Shown here piece after piece: positions 12,175 through 23,800 of a DNA stretch of 34,057 nucleotides. Under the pieces are notes generated by a model. That model worked only from the letters and a program-made list of their open reading frames with translations, was not told where the DNA came from and made no database searches. The stretch lies in IMG/VR virus record IMGVR_UViG_3300034283_000231, positions 1 through 34,057 of that record, one strand, 5' to 3'. Origin of the DNA: a virus. Both the position numbers and the translations under genes were made by a program. Position 1 is the first letter of the stretch, and each line of letters begins with the position of its first letter.

Positions 12175-14607
12175 ATGGAAAAAAATAATAAGCAGGGTAA
12201 CTTCCCTGACCCGTTAGCATCTACCGAGGCAAAGTCGGCTAAGTCCTATGGGCTTAAGTACGCTAGGGCCATCGAGTCGCAGTGGGGTCATACGGATGAC
12301 CACGGAAGTATTTTTAGGCGTCGCCTCGATGAGTTCGAGCGATACCGCGACTACGCTAACGGCACCCAGGACACTAAGATATACAAGCAGATTCTAAACT
12401 CGCTTGACCCCAACAACGGGGACGGAACACTACTGAACATTGACTGGTCACCGGTACCCATCATCCCTAAGTTCGTTAAGATTGTCGTCAATAAGATTCT
12501 ATCTAAGAATCCATACCCCAACGTCGAAGCAATCGACCCACTTAGTATCACAGAGAAGGAGCGCAAGAAGGCGGAGGTTAAGTTTAACGTCGACAATAAG
12601 GATATGCTCCAGCAGGCCCAGATGGCTGGACTCGATATCGGTACTAACCTAGAGCAGATTCCCGACACCCCCGAGGAGGCTGAAATCTTCCTTGCCTCCA
12701 ACGTCAAGACCAACGCTGAGATTGCCGCGCAGATTGCCGCCAACCTAACGCTGGAGTGGAACGAATACAACCACACCATCCACCGCCGTGCCGTCACCGA
12801 CCTAGTATCGGTAGGTATGGGAGTCACTAAGACCGATTACGACCCTAACTATGGTCTAGTCGCTAAATACGTTGACCCGGCATACTTCATCCACTCGTAC
12901 ACCGAGGACCCCCTGATGAATGACCTGACCTACGCGGGTCACGTTAAGCGACTGACTATCTCTGAGCTACGACGCCTCGCCGGCGATGAGTTCACCGAGG
13001 AAGAATACACGCAGATGGCACGTAACGTACAGAATAAGTACGCCAACGACCCCAACAAGCTATCTCACTCATACTACGATAGAAACCTCCAGCGCACCAT
13101 CTTCGGATACGACGAGTACATCGTGGAGGTTATGGACTTCGAGTTCCTATCCGTTGACGATGTGTTCTATGAGTCCAAGGAATCACGCTTCGGCAACGTA
13201 GGCTTCTACTATAAGGGTATGGTATATCAGCCACCCAAGGAGAGCGTATTTGACCGCAAGCCCACGCGTATGTCGTTCGTCACCCTATACGGGGGCAGCT
13301 TCATCGTGGGAACCGACAAGCTATACGGGTATGGGATGAAGCACAACCAGCCCCGTAACATCCACGATATCACAAGGACACGCCTGTCGTACAGCGCAGT
13401 GGCCGTGAATATGCGCCGGATGATTCCTAAGTCTATGGTTAGCGGCATCGTAGGATTCGCCGACCAGTTGCAGATTACACACCTGAAGATTCAGCAGTCC
13501 GTAGCCAAGGCTAAGCCGGACGGTCTCATCATCGATATCGAGGGACTCGAGAACGTACAGCTAGGACAGGGTGGAGACCTCCAACCGCTTGAGATACAGG
13601 ATATCTACGAACAGACGGGTATATTCTACTACCGCTCCAAGAACCCCGAGGGAGGCTTTCAGAACCCACCGATTCGCGAGATTGGCAACGCCATCCGTAA
13701 CATCGAGGCATACGTAGGTATATATAACCACTATCTGCGTATGATTCGCGACGCCACCGGTATCAACGAGGTCGTCGACGCATCCACCCCCAAGGGTGAC
13801 GCATTGGTTGGGGTACGCCAGCAGGCCATCGAGGCATCCAACAACGCAACGTATGACATCACCCACGCATCTATGATGCTGTACAAGAAGGTGGTGGAGT
13901 ACATAGTAAAGTGTATGCAGATTATGCCACCTCAGTCCGTGATATACCGCGTGTACGAGAACGCCATCGGTAAATCCAATATGGATGTACTGGCATCGTT
14001 CCGCGACCTACCGATGTATAACTTCGGAGTGCGTGTGGTACCTGAGATGTCGGATTCCGATAAGATGTACCTGGAGGCTAACATCCAGCAGTCGCTGGGG
14101 CAGGGAGAGATTGACCTGGAGGACGCTATGTCCATCCGTAGGCTCAAGGACGTCGACCAGGCCGAGCAGCTACTTGTGGTACGTCGTAAGAAGCGCATCA
14201 AGCAAAAGCAAGACATCGCCGCACAGAACAGCCAGATGCAGTCGCAGATGAACCAGCAATCGGTTCAGGCGTCCGCGCAGGCAGCGGTGCAGACCGAGGA
14301 AGTGAAGTCGCAGCTTGAGATGCAGAGGTTAAACCTAGAGTCTCAGATTAAGATGCAGTTGCTCGAGCGGGAATACCAACTTAAGATAGAACTCGCCAAG
14401 GCTGAGGGTGAATCCCGTATGGCGGTAAACCAAGAGGAGCGTGATTTCCGTATGAACGTAGAAGGTCAGCGTGAGCAGGCCAAGGACTCCCGCGTTAAGA
14501 AGCAGGCCGTCGAGCAATCCAAGCTGATATCACAGCGTAAGGGCGAGCGAGGCGAGCTAACCGACGAGCAGCAGGACCTGATGTCTCAAATTCTTGGCAA
14601 TCAATAA
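12175..14607 (+). CDS. Portal protein
   Basis: The 810-residue protein follows TerL and has the portal plan seen in flavobacterial and crAss-like phages. It has an N-terminal alpha/beta region (FVKIVVNKILSKNPYPNVEA), a central wing and stem (RRAVTDLVSVGMGVTKTDYDP; MRMIRDATGINEVVDASTP) and a long Gln/Lys-rich coiled coil over the last 150 residues (MQSQMNQQSVQASAQAAVQ). The portal forms a dodecamer at one capsid vertex and docks the terminase and tail. I chose ATG 12175 (MEKNNKQGNFPDPL) over an in-frame TTG at 12145, because the TTG lies inside the promoter box. Assignment is firm. Confidence 0.88.
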   Translation: MEKNNKQGNFPDPLASTEAKSAKSYGLKYARAIESQWGHTDDHGSIFRRRLDEFERYRDYANGTQDTKIYKQILNSLDPNNGDGTLLNIDWSPVPIIPKFVKIVVNKILSKNPYPNVEAIDPLSITEKERKKAEVKFNVDNKDMLQQAQMAGLDIGTNLEQIPDTPEEAEIFLASNVKTNAEIAAQIAANLTLEWNEYNHTIHRRAVTDLVSVGMGVTKTDYDPNYGLVAKYVDPAYFIHSYTEDPLMNDLTYAGHVKRLTISELRRLAGDEFTEEEYTQMARNVQNKYANDPNKLSHSYYDRNLQRTIFGYDEYIVEVMDFEFLSVDDVFYESKESRFGNVGFYYKGMVYQPPKESVFDRKPTRMSFVTLYGGSFIVGTDKLYGYGMKHNQPRNIHDITRTRLSYSAVAVNMRRMIPKSMVSGIVGFADQLQITHLKIQQSVAKAKPDGLIIDIEGLENVQLGQGGDLQPLEIQDIYEQTGIFYYRSKNPEGGFQNPPIREIGNAIRNIEAYVGIYNHYLRMIRDATGINEVVDASTPKGDALVGVRQQAIEASNNATYDITHASMMLYKKVVEYIVKCMQIMPPQSVIYRVYENAIGKSNMDVLASFRDLPMYNFGVRVVPEMSDSDKMYLEANIQQSLGQGEIDLEDAMSIRRLKDVDQAEQLLVVRRKKRIKQKQDIAAQNSQMQSQMNQQSVQASAQAAVQTEEVKSQLEMQRLNLESQIKMQLLEREYQLKIELAKAEGESRMAVNQEERDFRMNVEGQREQAKDSRVKKQAVEQSKLISQRKGERGELTDEQQDLMSQILGNQ

Positions 14608-14612
14608 GTTGG

Positions 14613-14620
14613 TATATTTG
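14613..14620 (+). promoter_or_regulatory. Promoter box before the tail-protein genes
   Basis: TATATTTG stands only 4 bases before the ATG at 14625 and shares GGTATATTTGCA with the box at 32496. A normal start distance would put the transcript start at the ATG, so the message would be leaderless. Confidence 0.6.
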
Positions 14621-14624
14621 CACT

Positions 14625-14984
14625 ATGGCAGCCCTGATTAATCTAGATACAGCACAAAGAGTCGATATTACCTGTCGTAAGGGGGACTCATTCCGTCTTG
14701 AGCTTACGTTCAAGGACGATGCCGGCGTGGTGATAAACCTGACCGGATACACCTGGAAGCTTGACGTTAGGGAGACCGACACTTCAGCATCAGCAATCGT
14801 CGAGGATAGCTTATTCACCTACAACGGCACCAACTTAGGTGTACTAACCATCACTGCGGCCCCTGCAACTATGGCGGGTATCGAAGGGGGTTTATATGTA
14901 TATGACCTACAGAGCACCAACGCCGGCGCCGTGAAGACGTGGCTCTATGGTATATTCAAAGTAAATGAGGACGTTACGATATGA
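14625..14984 (+). CDS. BppU-like tail/baseplate accessory protein
   Basis: The 119-residue protein has the pattern of the N-terminal domain of phage baseplate upper proteins. It shows DITCRKGDSFRLELTFKDDAG (about residues 13-33), INLTGYTWKLDVRETD, a strand-rich middle and a final GIFKVNEDVTI. That domain is an immunoglobulin-like beta sandwich used to attach receptor-binding parts to the tail. The next gene starts inside its stop (ATGA). The fold is inferred from pattern. Confidence 0.65.
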   Translation: MAALINLDTAQRVDITCRKGDSFRLELTFKDDAGVVINLTGYTWKLDVRETDTSASAIVEDSLFTYNGTNLGVLTITAAPATMAGIEGGLYVYDLQSTNAGAVKTWLYGIFKVNEDVTI

Positions 14985-15307
14985 GCGATATATCCATAAA
15001 TAGCGGTGAACAAATCAATGTAAGCGTCAAACAACCGACGCTACAGAATACTATTGTCATACCAAGGCCCACTACCTCTATGTCCGTCAAGGGCGTCACC
15101 GGAGGCGGCGGAGATGCTCACTTTGTCTATGAGCAAAATATGCCATCGGCGGTATGGGTCATAACGCACAATCTAGGCAAGAAGCCAGTGGCTGTCGTTG
15201 TTGATTCCACAGAAAATGTTGTTATTGGAGACCTCCAATATAACTCCTTAAACACCCTAACCATAACCTTCGTCGACCCATTCAGCGGGAAGGCGTACCT
15301 AAACTAA
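14981..15307 (+). CDS. Small tail protein with beta domain
   Basis: The C-terminal 60 residues (NMPSAVWVITHNLGKKPVAVV through FSGKAYLN) form a strand-rich module of the type W-x-I-x-HNLGKxP, found repeatedly in phage tail and fibre proteins. A related block (YTVTHNFGTKAVMAEV) ends the next protein. The N-terminus is polar and Gly-rich (TGGGGDAH). It is coupled to the preceding gene. Probable structural role in the tail tip or fibre. Confidence 0.68.
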   Translation: MSDISINSGEQINVSVKQPTLQNTIVIPRPTTSMSVKGVTGGGGDAHFVYEQNMPSAVWVITHNLGKKPVAVVVDSTENVVIGDLQYNSLNTLTITFVDPFSGKAYLN

Positions 15308-15314
15308 AAATGAT

Positions 15315-16472
15315 ATGGCACTAAGTCATTTAGTCTCCCTCCAGCTCAACGGATTCCCACTCTTCGGTCTCCGTCCTGAGCACCTATCCACCTCGCAGAT
15401 TACTGGATTAGCAGGAGGTGCGCTTTACACCGGTAGAGTTGTATACGATTCTACGGTTAACAAAATAAAATACTACGACGGTACCGGATGGCACGACATA
15501 ACCGGCGACATCCGCAGCGTAACGGCTGGGGTTGGTCTTACCGGGGGCGGTAGTGACGGCGAGGTAACCATCAGCGTTGCTTCAACCATTGCGGGTAATG
15601 GTCTTACTTGGGACGGCACCACCACTGGAATCCTGAATGTAGGTGTAAGCGATGGCCTTGAAATCACTGGGGACAACGTAAGGTTCAAGAACGCCACCGG
15701 TCTCTCACAGGGAAGGCTGATGATGTGGAATGACGCTAGTACTCAACTTGAGGATGCTAAGGTTCTACAGGAGGCCGTAGCTCTTCAGGGAGGTGGAACG
15801 TCATACACTGTAACCATCGACGCAGAAAATACGGTAATCAGTGGTAACCTTACAGTAAACGGTACCACAACAAGTGTTAACTCAAACGAGGTAAACATCG
15901 GGGACAGCATCATCTTGCTGAACTCTGACATCGCGGCGGGCACCGCCCCGACTGAAAATGGTGGATTCTCCGTAAAGCGAGGTAGCTCAGCCGCCGTATC
16001 GTTCCTATGGGAAGAGGCAAACGACCGATTTACTACGGTTGACCAGCCATTGCACGTCGGTAGCCTACCTTCACTAACCCCGAGTGGAACAACGACCGAC
16101 CACTTCATTATGCAGAGCAATGCAAGTGGTCAAGCTGGAGTTCTTCGCTTGGCTACGTTTACTGCGGTTGCTAACTATCTCGGTCTTCCTATACACTTCT
16201 CACTTGACGACGCTCAGGGTAATGTATCAAAGGCCGCTAACGCATACACGGTGACCCACAACTTTGGGACTAAGGCTGTTATGGCCGAGGTTATTGCATA
16301 CGCAACCCAAGAGACTGTTATTGTTGATATCACAAGGCCCACAAATAATACCATTGTAGTTACATTCGGTGGTGTGGTAACGGACAATACACACTACGTT
16401 GTATTACAAGCGTCAAAGCGCACTGGTGATACGGTAGCGGGCTCAGTAGAGGGTGACGCTCCTGCATCATAA
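15315..16472 (+). CDS. Tail fibre / tail appendage protein, 385 aa
   Basis: This is a beta-rich, Gly/Thr-rich protein. It starts MALSHLVSLQLNGFPLFGLRP and shows fibre-type repeats: VTAGVGLTGGGSDGEVTISV, then GNLTVNGTTTSVNSNEVNIG, a motif common in trimeric fibres. It ends with a HNFGTKA beta module shared with the preceding protein. A rho-independent terminator follows. It probably sits in the same tail complex as the two giant fibres. Confidence 0.78.
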   Translation: MALSHLVSLQLNGFPLFGLRPEHLSTSQITGLAGGALYTGRVVYDSTVNKIKYYDGTGWHDITGDIRSVTAGVGLTGGGSDGEVTISVASTIAGNGLTWDGTTTGILNVGVSDGLEITGDNVRFKNATGLSQGRLMMWNDASTQLEDAKVLQEAVALQGGGTSYTVTIDAENTVISGNLTVNGTTTSVNSNEVNIGDSIILLNSDIAAGTAPTENGGFSVKRGSSAAVSFLWEEANDRFTTVDQPLHVGSLPSLTPSGTTTDHFIMQSNASGQAGVLRLATFTAVANYLGLPIHFSLDDAQGNVSKAANAYTVTHNFGTKAVMAEVIAYATQETVIVDITRPTNNTIVVTFGGVVTDNTHYVVLQASKRTGDTVAGSVEGDAPAS

Positions 16473-16501
16473 CAATTAATTGCCAATAGCTAAGCAAATA
16501 T

Positions 16502-16532
16502 AGGGGGGGGCAATGGCCCCCCTTTTATTTTG
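16502..16532 (+). terminator. Rho-independent terminator
   Basis: A G7/C6 hairpin (GGGGGGG, short AATGG-type loop, CCCCCC) is followed by TTTTATTTT. It closes the 14625-16472 unit, and the next -7 box (16533-16540) begins at its end. Confidence 0.85.
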
Positions 16533-16540
16533 TACTTTTG
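16533..16540 (+). promoter_or_regulatory. Promoter box before the giant fibres
   Basis: TACTTTTG fits TAnnTTTG and lies 26 bases before the ATG of the first giant fibre, directly after a terminator. No -33 TTG is visible because the terminator stem occupies that place. Confidence 0.55.
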
Positions 16541-16566
16541 CTTATGCTGTATAAGTTTGGTAAACT

Positions 16567-19500
16567 ATGAAGTTTTTATCTCAAATTAATGTCAACACGA
16601 GGTACACCCTTCCGATGGTTGATGGAACGAACGGACAGGTGCTATCCACCGACGGTAATGGTGTCGCTTATTGGGGCACTATTAGTGTCGGTTCACTACC
16701 CCTCGATGGGCTTTCGGATGTAATCATCACCTCTCCGTCTAGCGACCAAATGCTACGCTACGGCCTCCGGCAGGGGGATACCGTACCCGTATGGCACAAC
16801 TTCACCCCGAACTTCCTAACCCCGTCATCATCCATCGATGCGCTTAATGATGTAACCATTACTAGTGCGGCCAGTGGGCAGGTATTACAGTGGAGTGGTA
16901 GCGCCTGGGTTAACGCCGCAGTTACAAGTGCTGGTTATGTATCTAAGGTACAGCACGAGGCAAAGGCCGGTGTGGCGATTACTAAGGGAAAGGCGGTCTA
17001 TGTTACCGGTGCTGACGGTACGAATATGGTTGTAGGTCTGGCGGATAACACATCCGAAGGAACGTCGTCTAAGACTATGGGACTTGCCTTGGCTAACGCA
17101 TCGGTAAATAATAAGTTCTTTGTAGTCACAGAGGGTTTAATTGACGGGTTGAACACGTCAACGGCTACGGCTGGTGACCCAGTATGGCTAGGTACCAGTG
17201 GTAACCTCATCTTTGGTTTACTCAACAAGCCAGTGGCTCCCGCTCACTTAGTTTACCTTGGTGTCGTCACCCGAGTAAATTCAAACAACGGAGAGATTTT
17301 TGTCCACGTACAGAACGGCTTCGAGCTCAACGAGATTCACGACGTGCTTATCTCATCTCCTGCTACCGGACAGCTTATTCGCAGGGAGTCAGACGGCCTA
17401 TGGAAGAACTGGACCCCGAACTTTCTAACCGCTGAGGCTGATACACTTCAATCCGTAACAAGTAGAGGTTCTTCTACCAGTACCGATGTGTCTATTGGTG
17501 GAGTGGGTGGAGATAGAGGTCTATCAATCTATCACGGTTCTGGGGTATCAGACTATGGAAGAATTAGATTTTATCAGACCAGCACTAACATCAACACCAT
17601 ACATTCTTTTTCAACTGCTTGGCAAAGTGGGAATGTACTTGTTTCAGGAGGTGCATTAAATCTTACCGGTAACACAGGAGTAACTATTGGAGGTTGGAAC
17701 GACCCGGATGCTGTATTTAGAGCAGGTGGAGGCACTTACTTTAGAAATAGTGTGGGTATTGGAATTAACAATCCACAAGCGCCACTAGACGTAAATGGAA
17801 ACATATACATAAGAGAAACTGGAGCACTATACACAAACACAATAGCAGGTTATTCCACTAATGTTGTTTCTATAGGAGCAAGTACAAATTTTATAGTGCC
17901 ATCCGGCAACGTAGGAATAAATACAACCACTCCTAAAAAGTTATTAGACGTAAATGGAAGTGGAATAGTAGCGTCTTTTGGCGGGGGCTTTAGCCCGGGT
18001 AGTTTTGCTGGATTACACTTTGGTTATTCAGAATCATACGTTAATAGTGATAACTATAAGAAATCAGCATTAGTATTTGAAAGGACAGACAATCACGGTC
18101 AAGGCGGGAACGCTTCCGGAAAGATACACTTCCTACTTAATAATATAGGCTCAGGGTCAGCTACATCTCTGGCCCACTCCGTGATGGTAATTGATACAAA
18201 CTCTACTGCCACCCAAGGGTCTGCTAGAGTCGGTATAGGAACAACTTCTCCGAACGCAACTCTTGATGTAAACGGAGCAGCCAACGCCACATCATTCTCG
18301 TCAACGGCGTTATTGATTACAAACGCAGACACAAGCGGAAGTCTTCAGCCAGACCAAGGAGACCCAGCCAATAAGATTTACTCTTTTAGATGGCAGGGTA
18401 ATGAGGTCGGATACATTGACACCGACAACAAGATAACATTCTCTGGATTCAAGACTCCCGCTGGGACATCATCTCAGTTTTTAAAAGCAAACGGAACGGT
18501 TGATTCTAACACATACATCACCTCAACCGCCCTTAATGGATACGCCACTGAATCTTGGGTAAACACAAACTATTACAATCGGGACCAGATTGATGACTTC
18601 TTCGGTGGGGCTGAGGCCATTAGCGGATACAATAAGTCTAACTGGGATGCGGCGTACAACGACAAGATTAACAGCGCATCGTTTAGTACTACCACTGGCG
18701 TCCTTACTCTTACTCAGCAAGATACAGGCACTGTAACGGTAGACCTCGACGGTCGATACCTTGAGTCTCTACCTGCTCACAACCACGATGACAGGTATTA
18801 CACTGAAACAGAATCTGATTCTAGGTATATAAACGCATCTGGAGACACAATGAGCGGCAGTTTATCGTTTGATGCGGCTGCTGTAATTAAAAAGAAAATT
18901 ACTGGCGTTGGTGATAATCCCGTAAAGACCGCATCTGGAGTTTTAGCGTCTCGTTCTGACAATGGTGGTGGATACACTTACTATGTAATCGAGACTAATG
19001 TTCCGCAAGATGATTATCAAATGGGTGGTTTCACCATTGAATTATTTGGAAGATATGGCGAAACAAATAACAAAACAAAGATTGACCTAGGTGGGTATTG
19101 GAATTCGGAGTCGAATGGTGGCTTTATTGGATTTGAGGCCCACGGAACAAATCCCCAATACAAACCCACTATTGAAGTATCTAGAAATAGTGAAGGAAAA
19201 ACAGCATTTATTATTTATGGTGTTAGTTTGTCTTATCCCGTTATTGTTGCAAGAGACCTTTGGTTAGGCTATAGTCAAACAGATGGTAGTACATATGGTG
19301 AGGGATGGACTATTAGAGGAACAAATGATGTTTCTTCTTACACAAACAAAGACACGGTAGTTTGGAGAAATGCTTACTCTGATTCTAATCCCGCTGGTTA
19401 TATAACTGGATATACTGAAACTGATACGTTAGCTAGTGTAACTGCTCGTGGAGCAAGCACATCAACTAATTCAGTTTTTACTGGCGGTTTACAAGCTAGA

Positions 19501-20898
19501 AAAAATCAAACTAATAATAATTATACTACTGCTGCTCTTTGGACTGAATCGTATGGTAATACTACTACAGGTATTGCATTCCACATTAGCGGCAACGTAG
19601 GTAAGTTCTTAGAAATGAGAACCGATGGTATTCTCTATTGGGAAGACCGTCAAGTATGGACATCTGGCAACTTAACTAACTTAAACCAGCTTAGTAACGG
19701 TCCTGGGTATATTACTAGTTATTCTGAGACTGATACTTTAGCAAGTGTAACAGGTAGGGGAGCAACAACAGCTACAGTTGTAAACTTTACAGCAGCAGGT
19801 TCTGCTGTTAATCTTACTGGACTGGGAAGCAATATAACATTTAAAGACCAAGATAATGTTTGGACAGGGTATGTTGGATTTAGTGGTAATACTGGAAACT
19901 TAAGTTTTCCTGGGAGAAACGTAGAAATAATTGCGGGTTACAATGGAACAATAACTTTAAATACTGGGGCTTCTGGTTATGATAGCGGTAGAATTCTTGT
20001 TCCATATGGCAGCGTAGGTATAGGTATTAGTCCATCTACTAAACTACACGTTGATGGAGTTATTACCGCTACTGGAGGAACGTCTTCTAACTGGAACACG
20101 GCCTACAACGACAGGATTTCCTCTGCTGCCGTAACGGGAACTACCACCAAGACACTTACCCTAACTCAGGGTGACGGAGGTACCATTACCGCCTCGTGGA
20201 CTGATTACGATACTGATAATGACGCCCAGCAATTAACTTGGGATAAACCATCTATCACTTTAAGCATTTCAAACGGTAATAGTATTGCACTCGAAGGTCT
20301 TGCCACAGAAGAGTTTGTCACAGGTCAGGGTTATATTACTGGTTCTTATTTACCTCTATCAGGGGGTACTCTGACCGGAACTCTTACTATGGGTACTACG
20401 GGAACTCAGTACATTAGGATGGGTAGATTCCCAAATTCTACAACTAACACTGGGGAGGCTTGGATAGGTAGAGCAGCAGACCGCAGCGCCGGAACAATGA
20501 CTGTTCAACTGGGGGGCAATAGTGCCTCTAGCAGGTCCTTCGAAGTAGTAGATTACGCTTGGAGTGTTGTATTATTCAGTGTTGGTTCAGATGGGAATCT
20601 TTCTGTTTCTGGTACAATTACAGAAAACTCTTCTATTCGATATAAGAAAGATATAGTAGATATTGAGTCTACGTCTTCAAAAGTTCAACTACTTCGCCCA
20701 GTAAAATACAAGAAAATAAGAGATGAATCGGAAGAGATTGGTCTAATCGCTGAGGACGTAGCCGAGCTATTCCCAGAGGTTGTTAAGTACGACAATGAGG
20801 GTAGGCCGGATGGTGTCAACTACTCTCGCCTAAGCGTAATTTTGCTGAAGGCTGTACAGGAATTAACAGAACGAGTAAACAAGTTAGAAAACAAGTAA
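16567..20898 (+). CDS. Giant tail fibre with S74 chaperone domain, 1443 aa
   Basis: The N-terminus (MKFLSQINVNTRYTLPMVDG) looks like a tail-attachment segment. The middle is built from fibre repeats, including NLTNLNQLSNGPGYITSYSE followed by TDTLASVTGRGA and LDVNG blocks. The C-terminal 100 residues are a Peptidase_S74 intramolecular chaperone: NSSIRYKKDIVDI carries the Ser/Lys autocleavage dyad (about residues 1354-1360), then IGLIAEDVAELFPEVV and a final coiled coil. That domain trimerises the fibre and then cuts itself off. Base composition switches between G+C-rich and A+T-rich blocks. Certain as a fibre; the receptor is unknown. Confidence 0.92.
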   Translation: MKFLSQINVNTRYTLPMVDGTNGQVLSTDGNGVAYWGTISVGSLPLDGLSDVIITSPSSDQMLRYGLRQGDTVPVWHNFTPNFLTPSSSIDALNDVTITSAASGQVLQWSGSAWVNAAVTSAGYVSKVQHEAKAGVAITKGKAVYVTGADGTNMVVGLADNTSEGTSSKTMGLALANASVNNKFFVVTEGLIDGLNTSTATAGDPVWLGTSGNLIFGLLNKPVAPAHLVYLGVVTRVNSNNGEIFVHVQNGFELNEIHDVLISSPATGQLIRRESDGLWKNWTPNFLTAEADTLQSVTSRGSSTSTDVSIGGVGGDRGLSIYHGSGVSDYGRIRFYQTSTNINTIHSFSTAWQSGNVLVSGGALNLTGNTGVTIGGWNDPDAVFRAGGGTYFRNSVGIGINNPQAPLDVNGNIYIRETGALYTNTIAGYSTNVVSIGASTNFIVPSGNVGINTTTPKKLLDVNGSGIVASFGGGFSPGSFAGLHFGYSESYVNSDNYKKSALVFERTDNHGQGGNASGKIHFLLNNIGSGSATSLAHSVMVIDTNSTATQGSARVGIGTTSPNATLDVNGAANATSFSSTALLITNADTSGSLQPDQGDPANKIYSFRWQGNEVGYIDTDNKITFSGFKTPAGTSSQFLKANGTVDSNTYITSTALNGYATESWVNTNYYNRDQIDDFFGGAEAISGYNKSNWDAAYNDKINSASFSTTTGVLTLTQQDTGTVTVDLDGRYLESLPAHNHDDRYYTETESDSRYINASGDTMSGSLSFDAAAVIKKKITGVGDNPVKTASGVLASRSDNGGGYTYYVIETNVPQDDYQMGGFTIELFGRYGETNNKTKIDLGGYWNSESNGGFIGFEAHGTNPQYKPTIEVSRNSEGKTAFIIYGVSLSYPVIVARDLWLGYSQTDGSTYGEGWTIRGTNDVSSYTNKDTVVWRNAYSDSNPAGYITGYTETDTLASVTARGASTSTNSVFTGGLQARKNQTNNNYTTAALWTESYGNTTTGIAFHISGNVGKFLEMRTDGILYWEDRQVWTSGNLTNLNQLSNGPGYITSYSETDTLASVTGRGATTATVVNFTAAGSAVNLTGLGSNITFKDQDNVWTGYVGFSGNTGNLSFPGRNVEIIAGYNGTITLNTGASGYDSGRILVPYGSVGIGISPSTKLHVDGVITATGGTSSNWNTAYNDRISSAAVTGTTTKTLTLTQGDGGTITASWTDYDTDNDAQQLTWDKPSITLSISNGNSIALEGLATEEFVTGQGYITGSYLPLSGGTLTGTLTMGTTGTQYIRMGRFPNSTTNTGEAWIGRAADRSAGTMTVQLGGNSASSRSFEVVDYAWSVVLFSVGSDGNLSVSGTITENSSIRYKKDIVDIESTSSKVQLLRPVKYKKIRDESEEIGLIAEDVAELFPEVVKYDNEGRPDGVNYSRLSVILLKAVQELTERVNKLENK

Positions 20899-20899
20899 T

Positions 20900-23800
20900 A
20901 TGGCAAATCTTTTAAGTACCAACGTAAGCGGTAGACTATATGTATCTGGATATGTTGACACTAATGTCAATGGTGCAGCTTTTCGTTTTTATGATGGAAC
21001 AACATTCCGTGGAGGTCTTGGCCTTGATGACTGGGCTCATAGCGGAAGTGCTGCTGATATTACAATGTATGTTGCAGGAGCTGGTACATTTTATATTACT
21101 ACTAATTCCGTAAAAAGACACTGGTTTAATGGTGCTGAGGTTGCGTTTAGAACTTACGCACCAGACTTAAACTATAAGACTTCATTTGTTGGTGGAGACC
21201 AATTAAATGCATATTATGGTTCTGGTTCAGCAACGCTATATGTACAATATCACAACGGCTCTGGTGGAAACTTTAATGTTGGAGCTGGTAAACTAACTGT
21301 AGATACGGCAGGAACCGTTATTGCATCTGGTTCATTGCGAGCCCCCATATTCTACGACTCTAACGATACCACATATTACCTAGACCCAAACTCAAGTACA
21401 TCTGGTTACTTCGCTGGCACACTAAGGCAAAACGTAGGTAAGTATGTTAGAGACAGCTACTACAGAACTATTAGCGGATATGGAGACTACTACAGCAGTG
21501 GCAATGCTGGTTGGACTCGTGTGGCTGAAATACGACTCACGAGTAACTGTGGTGGAGCTGTTCTTTACGGAACACTATATGACCATAGATATGATGGTGC
21601 TGATGCGTATCAAATCTCTATTGTAGCTAGAGCCGAGTGTGACTTTACATCAAACAATGAGTCTCACTACATAAATGTTGGATGTACCATTACTGGCTCT
21701 ACTGCATATTCAAACTATAGAGATAAGATTAGAGTACTACTTATTGAGTCATCCGCTGGTAGTAGAAAGTATGAGGTTCAGTTCTATGAGACAAACTGGA
21801 ACCACAATACCTGGCAACTAGAAAGTAACGGCTGGACTGTTCTATCATCAGCGGAAGCCCCTGGTGCGTCTGTCGGTGGAGAGAGAGTGAACTATATCTC
21901 TAATCAAAACGCTGACAATGTTAGGGCAAACTCAGCGGTTTATTCTCCAATCTTCTACGACTCTGCCGACACTGCATACTACGTAGACCCAAACAGTACA
22001 TCAAACCTTGCAGCATCATATATAGGTCGTGTTCTTATTAACTATGATGGTACAGACACTTGGTTTAGAATGCAGTCTGGAAACAGAATGCGAATTACAA
22101 CTACTGGAGGTACTGATTTTATTATACCGAACACTGGAGAGATGACGTATAACGGTAATACTGTTATACATTCTGGAAACATCGGCTCTCAGTCGGTAAG
22201 CTATGCAACTACTGCAGGTTCTATAACCAGCCAGGCAAACTCTGCTACTATAACGGCAGCTACGGCAGCTACGATAAATACGATAGCATTAAGAGATGCT
22301 AGTGGTGATTTAACGGTAAGAGAACTTGTAATGAACGTGGCTGTTCAGAACTTTACTCCATCTTCAATGGTGGCCATTTACCCAACTACAAATCAAGCTG
22401 TAAAGGTTGATGCTTCGGGAGCTAGAGCTTTTCTAAATGTCCCTACAAAAACAGGAGGAGACGCAAGTGGTACTTGGGGTATAAGTATTACAGGTAACGC
22501 TAACACTGCTACTAGCGCAGGGTCTGCAACTTCTGCATCAACAGCCGGATTTTCTGACGAAGCAAAATGGATTTCTTATCCAGACGGACCGCGTGATTTA
22601 AGTGATAGGTCTCCAAGCTGGAATAACAGGTCAGTTGCTTGGGATTTTGTTGGGGCTGGTACTGCTAATGGTTCTGGTAATTATGGTGGTGTAATGACAT
22701 TTGTTCCCTGGGATGGGACAAGTGCAAGCACAGGAGACTCATCTTATCAGTTGGCGTTCGCTAATACTACAGGTGTAAATGCTAGTGGACAACCCAAACT
22801 TAGCATTAGAAATGGAATTAATTCTACTTGGAATGCTTGGTATACACTCATCCACTCAGGTAACATCGGCTCTCAGTCTGTAACCTATGCGACAAGCGCA
22901 GGTAGCGCAGGTACCGCAGGCTCTGCTGGTTCTGTTGATGGTTTGACTTTAACTTCCTCTGCAAACAACCTTAACCCAAACGATGTAACCCAAAACCAGA
23001 TAGGTTACAATACAAGCGTTTCGTTATTCGGACAGACAGATGGGGGACTATACTCATCAGCGTACAGTAGTTCTTGGATTCACCAAATTTACGGGGACTT
23101 CAGGTCGGGACAGATTGCAATCAGAGGTAAGAATTCCGGCACTTGGGGAGACTGGAGATTAGTAGTGGACGATAAGAACATCAGTTCTTATGCCGTACCA
23201 TACGGTAATATGACCAGCAGCACTGGTCTTAACGACAATAAGCTGTATCTTAGGACTAACGGAGATAATAACCACTACATATGGAATGCTGCCGACGACT
23301 GGGAGGAAATTGTAGCATATAGTGGAACAGGATTAAGAATCGCTTCAAGCACTGGAGTAACACTTGCTACTTTTAGTACTAGTGGTAACTCAATGAATAT
23401 CACTGGGAACGCTGCGACAGCTACTTATGCTACTAGTGCTGGAAGTGCAGGGGCAGTAGCCTGGGGGAATGTATCTAGCAAGCCAGGTAACATTATGTTT
23501 TACGAAGGGTTTACTCTCGACGCGAACACAATGACCACAAACTCCACTGGATTTACATATGCTAATAACGCTCCATTTTATGGTCCTATTGCACGATTTA
23601 GCACTGGAGGTGGATATGATTTATGGCTCGGTGGTTCGTACAATGGGGGTGGAAATGCGTTTTTTCTTAGAACAAGAGATGGTGATGCTGGTGCATTAAA
23701 TGCTTGGAGAGAAATTATTACTTCCGGTAACATCGGTTCTCAGTCGGTAAGCTATGCAACTACTGCAGGTTCATTAACCTCTATGAACATATCACAGTTC